From Zunongwangia pacifica (GTDB taxonomy: Bacteria > Bacteroidota > Bacteroidia > Flavobacteriales > Flavobacteriaceae), in NCBI RefSeq assembly GCF_023499215.1, contig NZ_JAKHSK010000010.1, positions 62,001 through 126,000 on the forward strand: a DNA stretch of 64,000 nt, given 5' to 3'. This document shows, one piece after another, positions 54,658-64,000 of the stretch; the stretch's first letter is position 1, and the number at the start of each line of letters is the position of its first letter. The notes below the pieces were generated by a model. The model did no database searches and had not been told where the DNA came from. It was given only the letters and a program-made list of their open reading frames with translations. The position numbers and the translations under genes are program-made.

Positions 54658-55089
54658 AACGCTGTTATCATTTATGTTTTGAGTAAATATAAGAGCTACT
54701 GAGAATTAGTGTGTTTATAAGCTGTTAAAATTTGAAGAAGTTACATTGGTAAAGTGAATTTGGCAATTATTGAAAATTAAGTTGATACGACTTTTTAATT
54801 ATTTGATTATTATTTTTAAATGTAATTAAAACACCTGTTAGAGTTTAATAACTGTAAGTTCTTAGCGATATTTGTTCCCGAATTTTAAGTATTAGTCTTA
54901 AAAATTTGTTTGATTTTTAGTTTATTTCAATTCGCTGTGAAGCCTTAAAAATAGTAAAGTAAACGTGTGGTTTGTTATGCCCGTGACGCCTGGAATTTTC
55001 CAATCGTGTCATGGGCTTTTTTTGCACAAATTGTTGATAACTTAAAGCCTTTGTTGCTAGGTATTGGCATAAAGAAATTAACGTTTTGT
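54658..55089. other. Long AT-rich gene-free stretch upstream of gyrB
   Basis: No credible ORF is seen. The stretch holds AT-rich runs, a near-consensus promoter (GATATTTG at about 54868-54875) and a terminator-like hairpin at 54979-55023. This could be a small RNA gene or a gyrB leader with attenuator; nothing recognised from known RNA families. Confidence 0.35.
54979..55023 (+). terminator. Terminator-like hairpin upstream of gyrB
   Basis: GCCCGTGAC pairs with GTCATGGGC (one G-T pair), the inner part also pairs (CCTGG...CCAA), and seven T residues follow. No plus-strand gene ends nearby. Confidence 0.6.
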
Positions 55090-55097
55090 TATATTTG
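55090..55097 (+). promoter_or_regulatory. Bacteroidota -7 promoter element of gyrB
   Basis: TATATTTG matches TAnnTTTG 39 bases before the gyrB ATG, with a TTG at 55064-55066 about 23 bases upstream. Confidence 0.6.
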
Positions 55098-55130
55098 TTC
55101 GTTATTCATAAAAGAGACGAATTTAATTGA

Positions 55131-57077
<1,947 letters not shown>

Positions 57078-57101
57078 TCTTGATTTTATATAAAATTTGA
57101 T

Positions 57102-57130
57102 AAAGCCCTGGAATTTTTCAGGGCTTTTTT
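57102..57130 (+). terminator. Rho-independent terminator of gyrB
   Basis: The stem AAAGCCCTG pairs with CAGGGCTTT over an 8-base loop and runs into a T-tract 24 bases after the gyrB stop. Confidence 0.88.
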
Positions 57131-57235
57131 ATGTGTGATAGTCTTTTCCTTTTTTAGATCCAATTTCTTCAAATATTGGGATATAGTCTTTAAGTATTTA
57201 TCTGGTCTTTATTAGTAAACCATTTTCATTATTCG

Positions 57236-57243
57236 TATTTTTG
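57236..57243 (+). promoter_or_regulatory. Bacteroidota -7 promoter element of mdh
   Basis: TATTTTTG matches TAnnTTTG 29 bases before the mdh ATG. A clear -33 box is not visible. Confidence 0.55.
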
Positions 57244-57272
57244 GGATAGTTATTAATCGATAAATTCATAAA

Positions 57273-58199
57273 ATGAAAGTTACAGTAGTAGGAGCTGGTG
57301 CAGTAGGTGCTAGCTGCGCTGAATATGTTGCCATTAAAAACTTCGCTTCAGAAGTTGTTTTATTAGATATTAAAGAAGGATATGCTGAAGGCAAAGCAAT
57401 GGACCTTATGCAAACGGCTTCTTTAAATGGTTTTGATACTAAAATTACAGGGAGTACAAACGACTACTCTAAAACTGCCGGAAGTGATGTGGCCGTAATT
57501 ACCAGCGGTATTCCAAGAAAACCAGGGATGACTCGTGAAGAGCTTATTGGTATTAATGCAGGTATCGTAAAAGAAGTTGCAGGAAACCTTATTAAGCACT
57601 CGCCAGATGTTACCTTAATCGTGGTAAGTAACCCAATGGATACGATGACGTATTTGGTACATAAGACCACCGGGTTGCTAAAAAATAAGATCATCGGAAT
57701 GGGGGGCGCATTAGATAGTGCTCGTTTTAAGTATAGACTGGCAGAAGCTTTGGAAGCTCCAATTTCAGATGTAGACGGGATGGTAATTGGGGGTCACAGT
57801 GATACCGGAATGGTACCACTTACAAGATTAGCTACCCGAAATAGTGTTCCTGTTTCCGCTTTCCTTTCAGAAGAGCGTTTAAATCAGGTGGCAGAAGATA
57901 CTAAGGTTGGTGGAGCCACTTTAACCAAATTATTAGGGACAAGTGCTTGGTATGCTCCCGGTGCAGCAGTTTCAGCATTAGTTCAGGCTATTGCTTGTGA
58001 TCAAAAGAAAATCTTCCCATGTTCAGCTTTCTTGGAAGGTGAGTATGGTTTAAGCGATATTTCTATAGGAGTTCCAGCCGTTATAGGTAAAGACGGATTG
58101 GAAAAAATTGTAGAGATTCAACTGGATGAAGCTGAAAAAGCTAAGATTCAAGAAAGTGCAGAAGGTGTGAAAAAGACAAACGGTTTGTTAGAGCTGTAA
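57273..58199 (+). CDS. mdh: Malate dehydrogenase
   Basis: This NAD-dependent enzyme interconverts malate and oxaloacetate in the TCA cycle. The NAD-binding motif GAGAVGASCAEYVAIKNF is at 7-24 and the adenosine-ribose Asp in VVLLDIKEGYAEGKAMDL. The substrate-binding SGIPRKPGMTREELIGINAG carries the catalytic-loop Arg residues, and the catalytic His lies in VIGGHSDTGMVPL. At 308 residues it is the LDH-like MDH form found in Bacteroidota. It is monocistronic, with promoter and terminator. Confidence 0.96.
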   Translation: MKVTVVGAGAVGASCAEYVAIKNFASEVVLLDIKEGYAEGKAMDLMQTASLNGFDTKITGSTNDYSKTAGSDVAVITSGIPRKPGMTREELIGINAGIVKEVAGNLIKHSPDVTLIVVSNPMDTMTYLVHKTTGLLKNKIIGMGGALDSARFKYRLAEALEAPISDVDGMVIGGHSDTGMVPLTRLATRNSVPVSAFLSEERLNQVAEDTKVGGATLTKLLGTSAWYAPGAAVSALVQAIACDQKKIFPCSAFLEGEYGLSDISIGVPAVIGKDGLEKIVEIQLDEAEKAKIQESAEGVKKTNGLLEL

Positions 58200-58222
58200 T
58201 CTGTAATGTTTGACGATAAAGC

Positions 58223-58252
58223 AAAAAGCCACAAAATTTGTGGCTTTTTTTT
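58223..58252 (+). terminator. Rho-independent terminator of mdh
   Basis: The palindrome AAAAAGCCACAAA / TTTGTGGCTTTTT followed by more T residues lies 23 bases after the mdh stop. Confidence 0.88.
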
Positions 58253-58309
58253 ATGTTTAAAAGTTAAAATTTTCAAAAAGAATTTATTGGGATTTCATTA
58301 TTGAAACGC

Positions 58310-58317
58310 TATATTTG
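58310..58317 (+). promoter_or_regulatory. Bacteroidota -7 promoter element of secDF
   Basis: TATATTTG matches TAnnTTTG, with TTG at 58287-58289 about 20 bases upstream, and lies 43 bases before the secDF ATG. Confidence 0.65.
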
Positions 58318-58360
58318 TCCGTTTTTAAAAAAGACCTATATAATTATAATTTGAGGAATA

Positions 58361-61354
58361 ATGCAGAATAAAGGACTTATTAAAGTTTTTGCAATTTTAT
58401 TTGGTTTAGTATGTATTTACCAGTTGTCGTTTACGTACATAACTAATAATGTTGAAAGTGAAGCAGAAGAATTTGCCGCTCAGAAGATTGATGAGAGCGT
58501 AGAGAATTATTCAGATTTAAGAGATCAGGCCGAGCAGGAATATCTTGATTCTATTGGGAATAAAGATATTATAGCCGGGATTACTTATAATGCTGCTAAG
58601 GATAAAGAATTAAACAAAGGTCTTGACCTTAAAGGGGGGATCAACGTTATCCTACAAATCTCTGTAGAAGATATTATTAGAGGTTTGGCTAACGATTCTA
58701 AAGATCCTGCTTTTAATAAAGCACTTACTGAGGCTAGAGAAGAATCAGTAACCAGTCAGGATGATTATATCGATATTTTCTTTGAAAAATTCGAAGCTAT
58801 TCCTGATGCTAAATTAGCCTCTCCAGATATTTTCGCTAATAAAACTTTAAGCGATGATATCACTTACGATATGTCTAACGATCAGGTGAAGCCTATTATT
58901 AGAAGAAAAGTAGATGAGTCTATTACTTCAGCTTTCGAAGTATTACGTAAACGTATCGATAAATTTGGTGTTACTCAGCCAAATATTCAGCGTTTAGGGA
59001 ATTCAGGAAGGATTTTGGTAGAACTTCCCGGAGCAAAAGATGTAAACCGTATTCAGAATTTATTACAAAGTACAGCACAATTAGAGTTTTGGCATGTATT
59101 TAAAAATACTGAGTTTGGTGGTTTCTTAACTCAGGCAAATCAGGTTTTAAAAAATGTGGTTTCAGAAGAAGAGGAAGCTACCGAGGCTGTAGATACCACT
59201 GCACAAACTGATAGCGATATAGAAAATCTTTTAGCAGATGCAGAAGATAGTACGGCTGTAAAAACCAATAATCCTTTATTTGATTTAGTTGTTGGTCCTG
59301 GGGCGCAGGGAGGTCCTGTTTTAGCTTATTTTAATGTTCAGGATACGGCAAAAGTTAATGGTTATTTAGCAATGCCTCAGGTAAGAAACCTGCTTCCTGC
59401 CGATAAGCGTTATGCTCGATTTGTTTGGGGCGTTCCAGATGATAAAACTAGCGCCACTGGATTGTATGCGTTAAAATCGAATAGAGAAAATGAACCGCCA
59501 TTAAGTGGTAGTGTGATTACCGATGCACAGCAAACTTACGATCAGGTTGGTCGTGTTGCCGTGTCTATGCAAATGGATGGAACCGGAGCTAAGATCTGGG
59601 AAGAAATGACAGGTTATGCTTCGAATAATCAAACTCAGATCGCGATTGTTTTAGATGACGTTGTGTATTCTGCTCCTGGTGTTTCTACCGGAGCCATTTC
59701 AGGTGGTAGAAGTGAAATTACCGGAGATTTTAGCATTGAAGAAGGAAAAGATTTAGCGAATGTATTAAGAGCTGGTAAACTTCCTGCTTCAGCAGAGATT
59801 ATTTCAAGTGAAATTGTAGGGCCTTCTTTAGGACAGGAAGCGATCGATAGCGGTATGCTTTCATTTGGTATTGCACTATTATTGGTACTTCTTTGGATGA
59901 TTTTTTATTACGGTAAAGCCGGTGCCTTTGCAGATGTGGCTTTAATTGTAAACATTTTATTCATCTTTGGTATTTTAGCAGGGCTTGGTGCTGTGCTTAC
60001 TTTACCTGGTATTGCCGGTATCGTTTTAACAATAGGGATGTCTGTAGATGCGAACGTACTTATTTTTGAAAGGATCAAAGAAGAGCTTGCAAAAGGGAAA
60101 TCTCAGGTAGAAGCTATTAAAGATGGATTTAGTAATGCATTATCTTCTATTTTAGATGCAAATATTACTACCGGTCTTACAGGTTTTATTCTTTTACTTT
60201 TAGGAACCGGGCCAATTAAAGGTTTTGCAACTACATTATTAATTGGTATTGCGACCTCTTTATTTACTGCGATTTTTATTACCAGACTTTTTATTGATGG
60301 ATATGGTAAAAATGGTAAGTCCTTAGAATTTGCTACAGGTATTACTAAAAACCTTTTCAAAGGAATGAATAACGATTTCCTTGCTAAGCGAAAAGTGGCG
60401 TATATTATTTCTGGATTATTGATCGTAATTAGTTTAGGATCTTTATTTACTCAGCAATTAAATCTGGGTGTAGATTTTGTTGGAGGACGTACATATACAG
60501 TGAGATTCGATCAGGATGTTAGTCCAACTGAAGTACAGAGTATATTGGAAGAAAGATTTGGAAATGCTGAAGCAAAAACTTTTGGGCCTAACAATCAGTT
60601 AAAGATTACTACAAATTATAAAATTGAAGAAGAAGGTACGGTTGTAGATGAAGAAATTCAGAAAGGACTTTATGAGAGCCTTCAGCAATATCTTCCAGAG
60701 AATCTTAGTGAAGATGAATTTATAAATGGTTCATCAGATAAAACTGTAGGGATTATGGAATCTATGAAAGTAGGTCCTACCATTGCAGAAGATATTAAAG
60801 CAGCATCTTTTTGGGCGGTTTTAGGTTCTTTAATAGTGGTTTTCCTTTATATCTTATTAAGATTTAGAAAGTGGCAGTTTAGTTTAGGAGCAGTTGTGGC
60901 AGTATTCCATGATGTGTTAATCGTTCTAGGGGTGTTCTCATTGCTTTATAAATTTATGCCTTTTAGTTTAGAAATTAACCAGGCATTTATCGCTGCGATC
61001 TTGACCGTAATTGGTTACTCGCTGAATGATACGGTGGTTGTTTTTGATAGGATTAGAGAGTATGTTAACGAGCATACTACCTGGAAATTAGGAAGAACGG
61101 TAAATGCAGCTTTAAATAGTACATTAAGCCGTACCTTAAATACCTCTTTAACGACATTGGTGGTATTACTTGCGATCTTCATATTTGGTGGAGAAAGCAT
61201 AAGAGGATTTATGTTTGCACTTATTATAGGTGTGATCGTAGGTACCTATTCTTCTATCTTTATAGCAACACCAGTAATGTTTGATAGTGTAAAGAAGAAA
61301 TCCTCTCTTCAGGATAAGAAAGGAGAAAAACTTGAAGAAGAAGCTACGGCTTAA
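58361..61354 (+). CDS. secDF: Fused protein translocase subunit SecDF
   Basis: This 997-residue fusion of SecD and SecF helps proteins leave SecYEG on the periplasmic side, driven by the proton gradient. The SecD half has an N-terminal helix, the LKGGINVILQISVEDI motif and a large P1 periplasmic domain, then TIGMSVDANVLIFERIKEEL. The SecF half begins near LNLGVDFVGGRTYTVRFDQD and has GYSLNDTVVVFDRIREYV. Six helices follow each periplasmic domain. Fusion into one gene is normal in Bacteroidota. The C-terminal KKKSSLQDKKGEKLEEEATA is cytosolic. Confidence 0.97.
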   Translation: MQNKGLIKVFAILFGLVCIYQLSFTYITNNVESEAEEFAAQKIDESVENYSDLRDQAEQEYLDSIGNKDIIAGITYNAAKDKELNKGLDLKGGINVILQISVEDIIRGLANDSKDPAFNKALTEAREESVTSQDDYIDIFFEKFEAIPDAKLASPDIFANKTLSDDITYDMSNDQVKPIIRRKVDESITSAFEVLRKRIDKFGVTQPNIQRLGNSGRILVELPGAKDVNRIQNLLQSTAQLEFWHVFKNTEFGGFLTQANQVLKNVVSEEEEATEAVDTTAQTDSDIENLLADAEDSTAVKTNNPLFDLVVGPGAQGGPVLAYFNVQDTAKVNGYLAMPQVRNLLPADKRYARFVWGVPDDKTSATGLYALKSNRENEPPLSGSVITDAQQTYDQVGRVAVSMQMDGTGAKIWEEMTGYASNNQTQIAIVLDDVVYSAPGVSTGAISGGRSEITGDFSIEEGKDLANVLRAGKLPASAEIISSEIVGPSLGQEAIDSGMLSFGIALLLVLLWMIFYYGKAGAFADVALIVNILFIFGILAGLGAVLTLPGIAGIVLTIGMSVDANVLIFERIKEELAKGKSQVEAIKDGFSNALSSILDANITTGLTGFILLLLGTGPIKGFATTLLIGIATSLFTAIFITRLFIDGYGKNGKSLEFATGITKNLFKGMNNDFLAKRKVAYIISGLLIVISLGSLFTQQLNLGVDFVGGRTYTVRFDQDVSPTEVQSILEERFGNAEAKTFGPNNQLKITTNYKIEEEGTVVDEEIQKGLYESLQQYLPENLSEDEFINGSSDKTVGIMESMKVGPTIAEDIKAASFWAVLGSLIVVFLYILLRFRKWQFSLGAVVAVFHDVLIVLGVFSLLYKFMPFSLEINQAFIAAILTVIGYSLNDTVVVFDRIREYVNEHTTWKLGRTVNAALNSTLSRTLNTSLTTLVVLLAIFIFGGESIRGFMFALIIGVIVGTYSSIFIATPVMFDSVKKKSSLQDKKGEKLEEEATA

Positions 61355-61376
61355 TCATAAGTTTTCTAGAATATAG

Positions 61377-61409
61377 AAAGCCTGGCAATCATAATTGCCA
61401 GGCTTTTTT
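61377..61409 (+). terminator. Rho-independent terminator of secDF
   Basis: A 13-base-pair perfect stem (AAAGCCTGGCAAT with its complement, loop CATA) is followed by a T-tract 22 bases after the secDF stop. Confidence 0.9.
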
Positions 61410-61741
61410 ATGTCCATAATAGATCATAATGAGGTGTTGTCATCCCGAATCAAGTTCAGGGTCTCATCACAATAGCTGTCGGAACGGAATAAAGAAAGAA
61501 ATTATTACAGATTATGGGTAATCAATTTATTTTTTGAGCAGTGAGCGTTTAGGAAATTTGAAAATAAGAGGATTTGATAGAAAGATAGGTTGTTTTTGAG
61601 GGTAATGTTGCAAAATTTGATTAGTGTGGTAAGCGGTGCTTAAAAGCTGTAATAGGGATGAAGTAGTGTAATGTTGGGTATGAATAGTTCGGGGCCTTGA
61701 CGATTTAGAACCGCTACGGAATTAAAATGAAATCGGATAAG
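61410..61741. other. Gene-free stretch between secDF and the DUF192 gene
   Basis: This stretch has no credible ORF. Near 61435-61475 it carries a repeat fragment, TTGTCATCCCGAATCAAGTTCAGGG with a small hairpin CCC(GAA)...(TTC)AGGG, similar in wording to the inner part of the palindrome after ftsZ. The rest is unremarkable AT-rich DNA. Confidence 0.4.
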
Positions 61742-61795
61742 AAAAGATGTCCTGAATTTATCTAATATTGGATAAATTCAGGACATCTTTTTTAT
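61742..61795. terminator. Long perfect hairpin, terminator of the DUF192-lgt transcript
   Basis: A 21-base-pair perfect stem (AAAAGATGTCCTGAATTTATC with its complement, 8-base loop) has A and T runs at its ends. It lies about 70 bases after the DUF192 stop on the minus strand and can work in both directions. Confidence 0.82.
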
Positions 61796-61867
61796 AGCTT
61801 TAAAATTAACAAATCTTAGTATTAAAGCTGCTGTTTTTAATTTTAGTGAGTAGAATTGCCTGAAAAA

Positions 61868-62350
61868 TTACTGCTGAACGCTAAAACGATCTCCGGTTTT
61901 AAGTCCCCATCTTTCTGATAAACCCGCGTTAATCTCTAAGATAAACTGCGCCGGAACTTGCGATGGTAAATTAGTTTCATCTAAAGGTTTTGCATCTTTC
62001 TGAAAGCTAACTATAGTGCTATCTCCATCAAAAAAGATAAGATCTAACGGGATATAAGTGTTTTTCATATAGAAATTATGCATCGACTCTCTCTGGTAGA
62101 CAAAAAGCATCCCTTGTTTTTCTTCCATCGATTCCCGGTACATTAAACCTGTTTGTCTAGAGTAATCATCATCCGCTATTTCGATGTCCATAGATTTAAT
62201 CGTGTCACCTTCAGTATTCATTAAATACAAGTCGGCATCATCTCGAAATTCGATGTTTTGAGGCTTAATTTCCTTTCCATCATCATTTTTACAGGAACTA
62301 CATAAAAGTACAATTCCTGTTAATCCAAAATATAAGAATCGTTTGATCAC
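61868..62350 (-). CDS. DUF192 domain lipoprotein
   Basis: The 160-residue protein has a lipoprotein signal (LLCSSCKND, Cys20). The DUF192 domain is seen in RQTGLMYRESMEEKQGMLFV, MHNFYMKNTYIPLDLIFFD and the C-terminal FILEINAGLSERWGLKTGD. The family is a widespread small barrel domain of unknown function, often secreted. Its start overlaps the lgt stop by one base, so both genes are cotranscribed; the link with a lipoprotein-maturation enzyme is probably incidental. Confidence 0.9.
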   Translation of the reverse strand: MIKRFLYFGLTGIVLLCSSCKNDDGKEIKPQNIEFRDDADLYLMNTEGDTIKSMDIEIADDDYSRQTGLMYRESMEEKQGMLFVYQRESMHNFYMKNTYIPLDLIFFDGDSTIVSFQKDAKPLDETNLPSQVPAQFILEINAGLSERWGLKTGDRFSVQQ

Positions 62351-63180
62351 TATTGTGCTGTGTTTTGTTGATTGGCCTGTGGGCGATACATAAAATAAAA
62401 TCCTGCAATAATAAAGGGTATACTAAGCCATTGGCCCGTATTTAAAAGCCATGTGGCACGTTCTTCTACCTGAGCTTCTTTTACAAACTCTACAAAGAAC
62501 CTTACCGTCCAAAGGAGTACTAAAAATAAGCCGAAAATATATCCAATCTTAAATCTTTTATTTGTTTTCCAGTAGAGGAAATACAGTAAGAGAAAGATTA
62601 ATAGGTAACAAAAACTTTCGTAAAGCTGTGCAGGGTGCCTTGGGAAGGATTCACCCAGATTTTCAAAGATTACGCCGTAGTCGCTATTGGTAGGTTTACC
62701 GATAATTTCAGAATTCATAAAATTCCCTATTCTAACGAAAATACCACCACAGGCAACCGGAATAACAATACGGTCTAAAATCCATAAAACAGGCTTATCC
62801 AAAACACGTTTACGGTAAAGATACATAGCTGTAATAATTCCTATTGCAGCACCGTGGCTGGCGAGCCCTCTAAAACCCGTAAACTGAAATTCAGGTTCAA
62901 ATTTTACTGGTAAGAATATTTCTAATAAATGATGTTGAAAATAGTCCCAGTCGTAAAAAATCACGTGGCCAAGACGTGCTCCTATTAGTGTGGCAAGAAC
63001 AGTATAAATAAAAAGGGAGTCTAATTTTTCTAAAGCGATGCCTTCTCGTGTATAAATAGCCTTCATGATATACCAGCCTAAACCAAAGGCGATAAGAAAC
63101 ATCAGGCTGTAATAGTGTATGGTTAGGATTCCTAAATCTATCCCCTCAGAAGGACTCCATCTCATGGCGTTGATAAGCAT
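62350..63180 (-). CDS. lgt: Prolipoprotein diacylglyceryl transferase
   Basis: Lgt attaches diacylglycerol from phosphatidylglycerol to the lipobox Cys of prolipoproteins in the inner membrane. About seven helices are visible. The conserved region is GARLGHVIFYDWDYF, RGLASHGAAIGIITAM, and the Lgt signature VRIGNFMNSEIIGKPTNSDY (about 151-170). The length of 276 is typical. Many of the lipoproteins in this window would depend on it. Confidence 0.95.
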   Translation of the reverse strand: MLINAMRWSPSEGIDLGILTIHYYSLMFLIAFGLGWYIMKAIYTREGIALEKLDSLFIYTVLATLIGARLGHVIFYDWDYFQHHLLEIFLPVKFEPEFQFTGFRGLASHGAAIGIITAMYLYRKRVLDKPVLWILDRIVIPVACGGIFVRIGNFMNSEIIGKPTNSDYGVIFENLGESFPRHPAQLYESFCYLLIFLLLYFLYWKTNKRFKIGYIFGLFLVLLWTVRFFVEFVKEAQVEERATWLLNTGQWLSIPFIIAGFYFMYRPQANQQNTAQ

Positions 63181-63295
63181 TATTGTGAATTTCGGTTGAG
63201 CTGTAAATATACATATTTGAAAAAACTTCGCCTATAAAATGAAGCTTAATCACTCTCATTCATCAATCCTTATCTAAATTTTAAGAAGAAAAATA

Positions 63296-63520
63296 TTAAG
63301 GAACAGGATCATAGCCACTGCCGCCCCAGGGATGGCAACTAAATATTCTTTTAATGGCTAACCATCCACCTTTAAAAAGGCCGTGTTTTTTTAAAGCTTC
63401 AATAGTGTAATTAGAGCAGGTTGGCGCATATCTACAGGTTGCAGGGGTAAGAGGGGAAATGAAATTCTGATAGAATTTAACTAAACCAATAAATGGATAA
63501 GTAAGCAATTTCTTAAGCAT
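63296..63520 (-). CDS. yidD: Membrane protein insertion efficiency factor YidD
   Basis: The 74-residue protein has the full YidD pattern: amphipathic N-terminus [20 protein letters not shown], the cysteine motif [15 protein letters not shown], and the C-terminal [21 protein letters not shown]. YidD aids YidC-dependent membrane insertion. It lies 27 bases after the cysS stop in the same direction and is probably in the same operon. Confidence 0.95.
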   Translation of the reverse strand: MLKKLLTYPFIGLVKFYQNFISPLTPATCRYAPTCSNYTIEALKKHGLFKGGWLAIKRIFSCHPWGGSGYDPVP

Positions 63521-63547
63521 AGTTATCCATTTATTGGTTGTTTGTTT

Positions 63548-64000
63548 TTAATTTATAGAAAAAGTGGTTCCGTCTTTACCATCTTTTAGCTGAATGCCAA
63601 GCTCTTGTAATTCGTCCCGGATTTTATCACTGGTAGCAAAATCACGATTGTTTCTTGCTTCGGCTCTAAGTTTGATTAGAAGATCTACGGTTCCTGAAAG
63701 TTTATCGGAATCATTATCCAAACTTGTGTCACCGTCCCGTAAGCCTAAAATATTAAACAAGAAATCATGTAATGTCTGCTTCAGCTCTTTTTTGTCTTCA
63801 GCAGAAATCTTTAAGCTTTCTTCTTTAATAGCGTTAATCGATTTTACAGCATCAAATAACTTTGCGATTACAATAGGGCTGTTAAAATCATCGTTCATGG
63901 CATCATAGCAGGACTGTTTCCATTCAGTAAGCTTAAATGTGCTTTCTGAGGATTCGGGTAGTTCATCTATAGATGCATAAGCTTCCATTAACCGGTTAAA
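63548..64000 (-). CDS. cysS: Cysteinyl-tRNA synthetase, C-terminal part (5' end outside window)
   Basis: The frame continues beyond the internal Met at 63988 to the window edge ([14 protein letters not shown]), so this is the C-terminal portion of a larger gene on the minus strand. [19 protein letters not shown], the helical DALR-like domain and the terminal [20 protein letters not shown] (the conserved AD.iRd.L...GI.l.D motif) identify CysRS. The catalytic domain and zinc site lie outside the window. It is upstream of yidD and lgt. Confidence 0.93.
   Translation of the reverse strand, partial: FNRLMEAYASIDELPESSESTFKLTEWKQSCYDAMNDDFNSPIVIAKLFDAVKSINAIKEESLKISAEDKKELKQTLHDFLFNILGLRDGDTSLDNDSDKLSGTVDLLIKLRAEARNNRDFATSDKIRDELQELGIQLKDGKDGTTFSIN

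Overview
The window comes from the chromosome of a low-GC member of the Flavobacteriia (phylum Bacteroidota). Evidence: gldB-gldC gliding genes, a SusC/SusD pair, a fused SecDF, a long-tailed FtsZ, a three-gene sdhCAB operon, and many exact matches to the Bacteroidota promoter element TAnnTTTG, without Shine-Dalgarno-rich starts. Gene content suggests a marine genus near Zunongwangia, Salegentibacter or Gramella; the genus is a guess. No rRNA, tRNA, CRISPR array, insertion sequence or prophage was recognised.

Layout. 1-4.6 kb: the end of a pentein hydrolase/amidinotransferase, the citrulline hydrolase gene ctlX, a convergent BCCT transporter, an SDR/DUF2867 protein and small membrane proteins. 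4.6-11.1 kb: marC, argS, ffh and folD, with dispersed repeats and strong hairpins between them. 11.2-14.9 kb: succinate dehydrogenase (sdhC-sdhA-sdhB, minus strand). 15.2-18.4 kb: YkvA/DUF1232, AI-2E family transporter, VOC protein, Rho-N-like small protein and rluF. 18.4-21.0 kb: an ECF sigma factor with a plausible ECF-type promoter, a single-pass membrane partner and an outer-membrane barrel protein. 21.1-27.8 kb: dnaG, a degenerate response regulator, nadE diverging from gldB-gldC, then yihA and an alpha/beta hydrolase.

28.0-43.7 kb is one uninterrupted division and cell wall (dcw) cluster: mraZ, rsmH, an FtsL-like gene, a PASTA-PBP (ftsI), murE, mraY, murD, ftsW, murG, murC, ftsQ, ftsA, ftsZ. 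All are on the plus strand, with gaps of at most 36 bases or with overlaps, and end at a 134-base imperfect palindrome.

43.9-53.3 kb is the most interesting accessory region. Two minus-strand genes for exported peptidoglycan peptidases (an S66 LD-carboxypeptidase and a PBP4-type S13 peptidase) diverge from a SusC-SusD-amidase operon. Together they look like a dedicated system for trimming and importing peptidoglycan fragments. Beside it lie a predicted lipoprotein inorganic pyrophosphatase that lacks one metal/catalytic aspartate and an unrecognised lipoprotein.

53.4-64 kb is housekeeping: queE (probably leaderless), a DUF2911 protein, gyrB, mdh, secDF, a DUF192 lipoprotein, lgt, yidD and the 3' part of cysS, which runs off the window. 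Two long gaps (about 480 and 510 bases) before gyrB and after secDF hold orphan hairpins and repeat fragments rather than recognisable genes.
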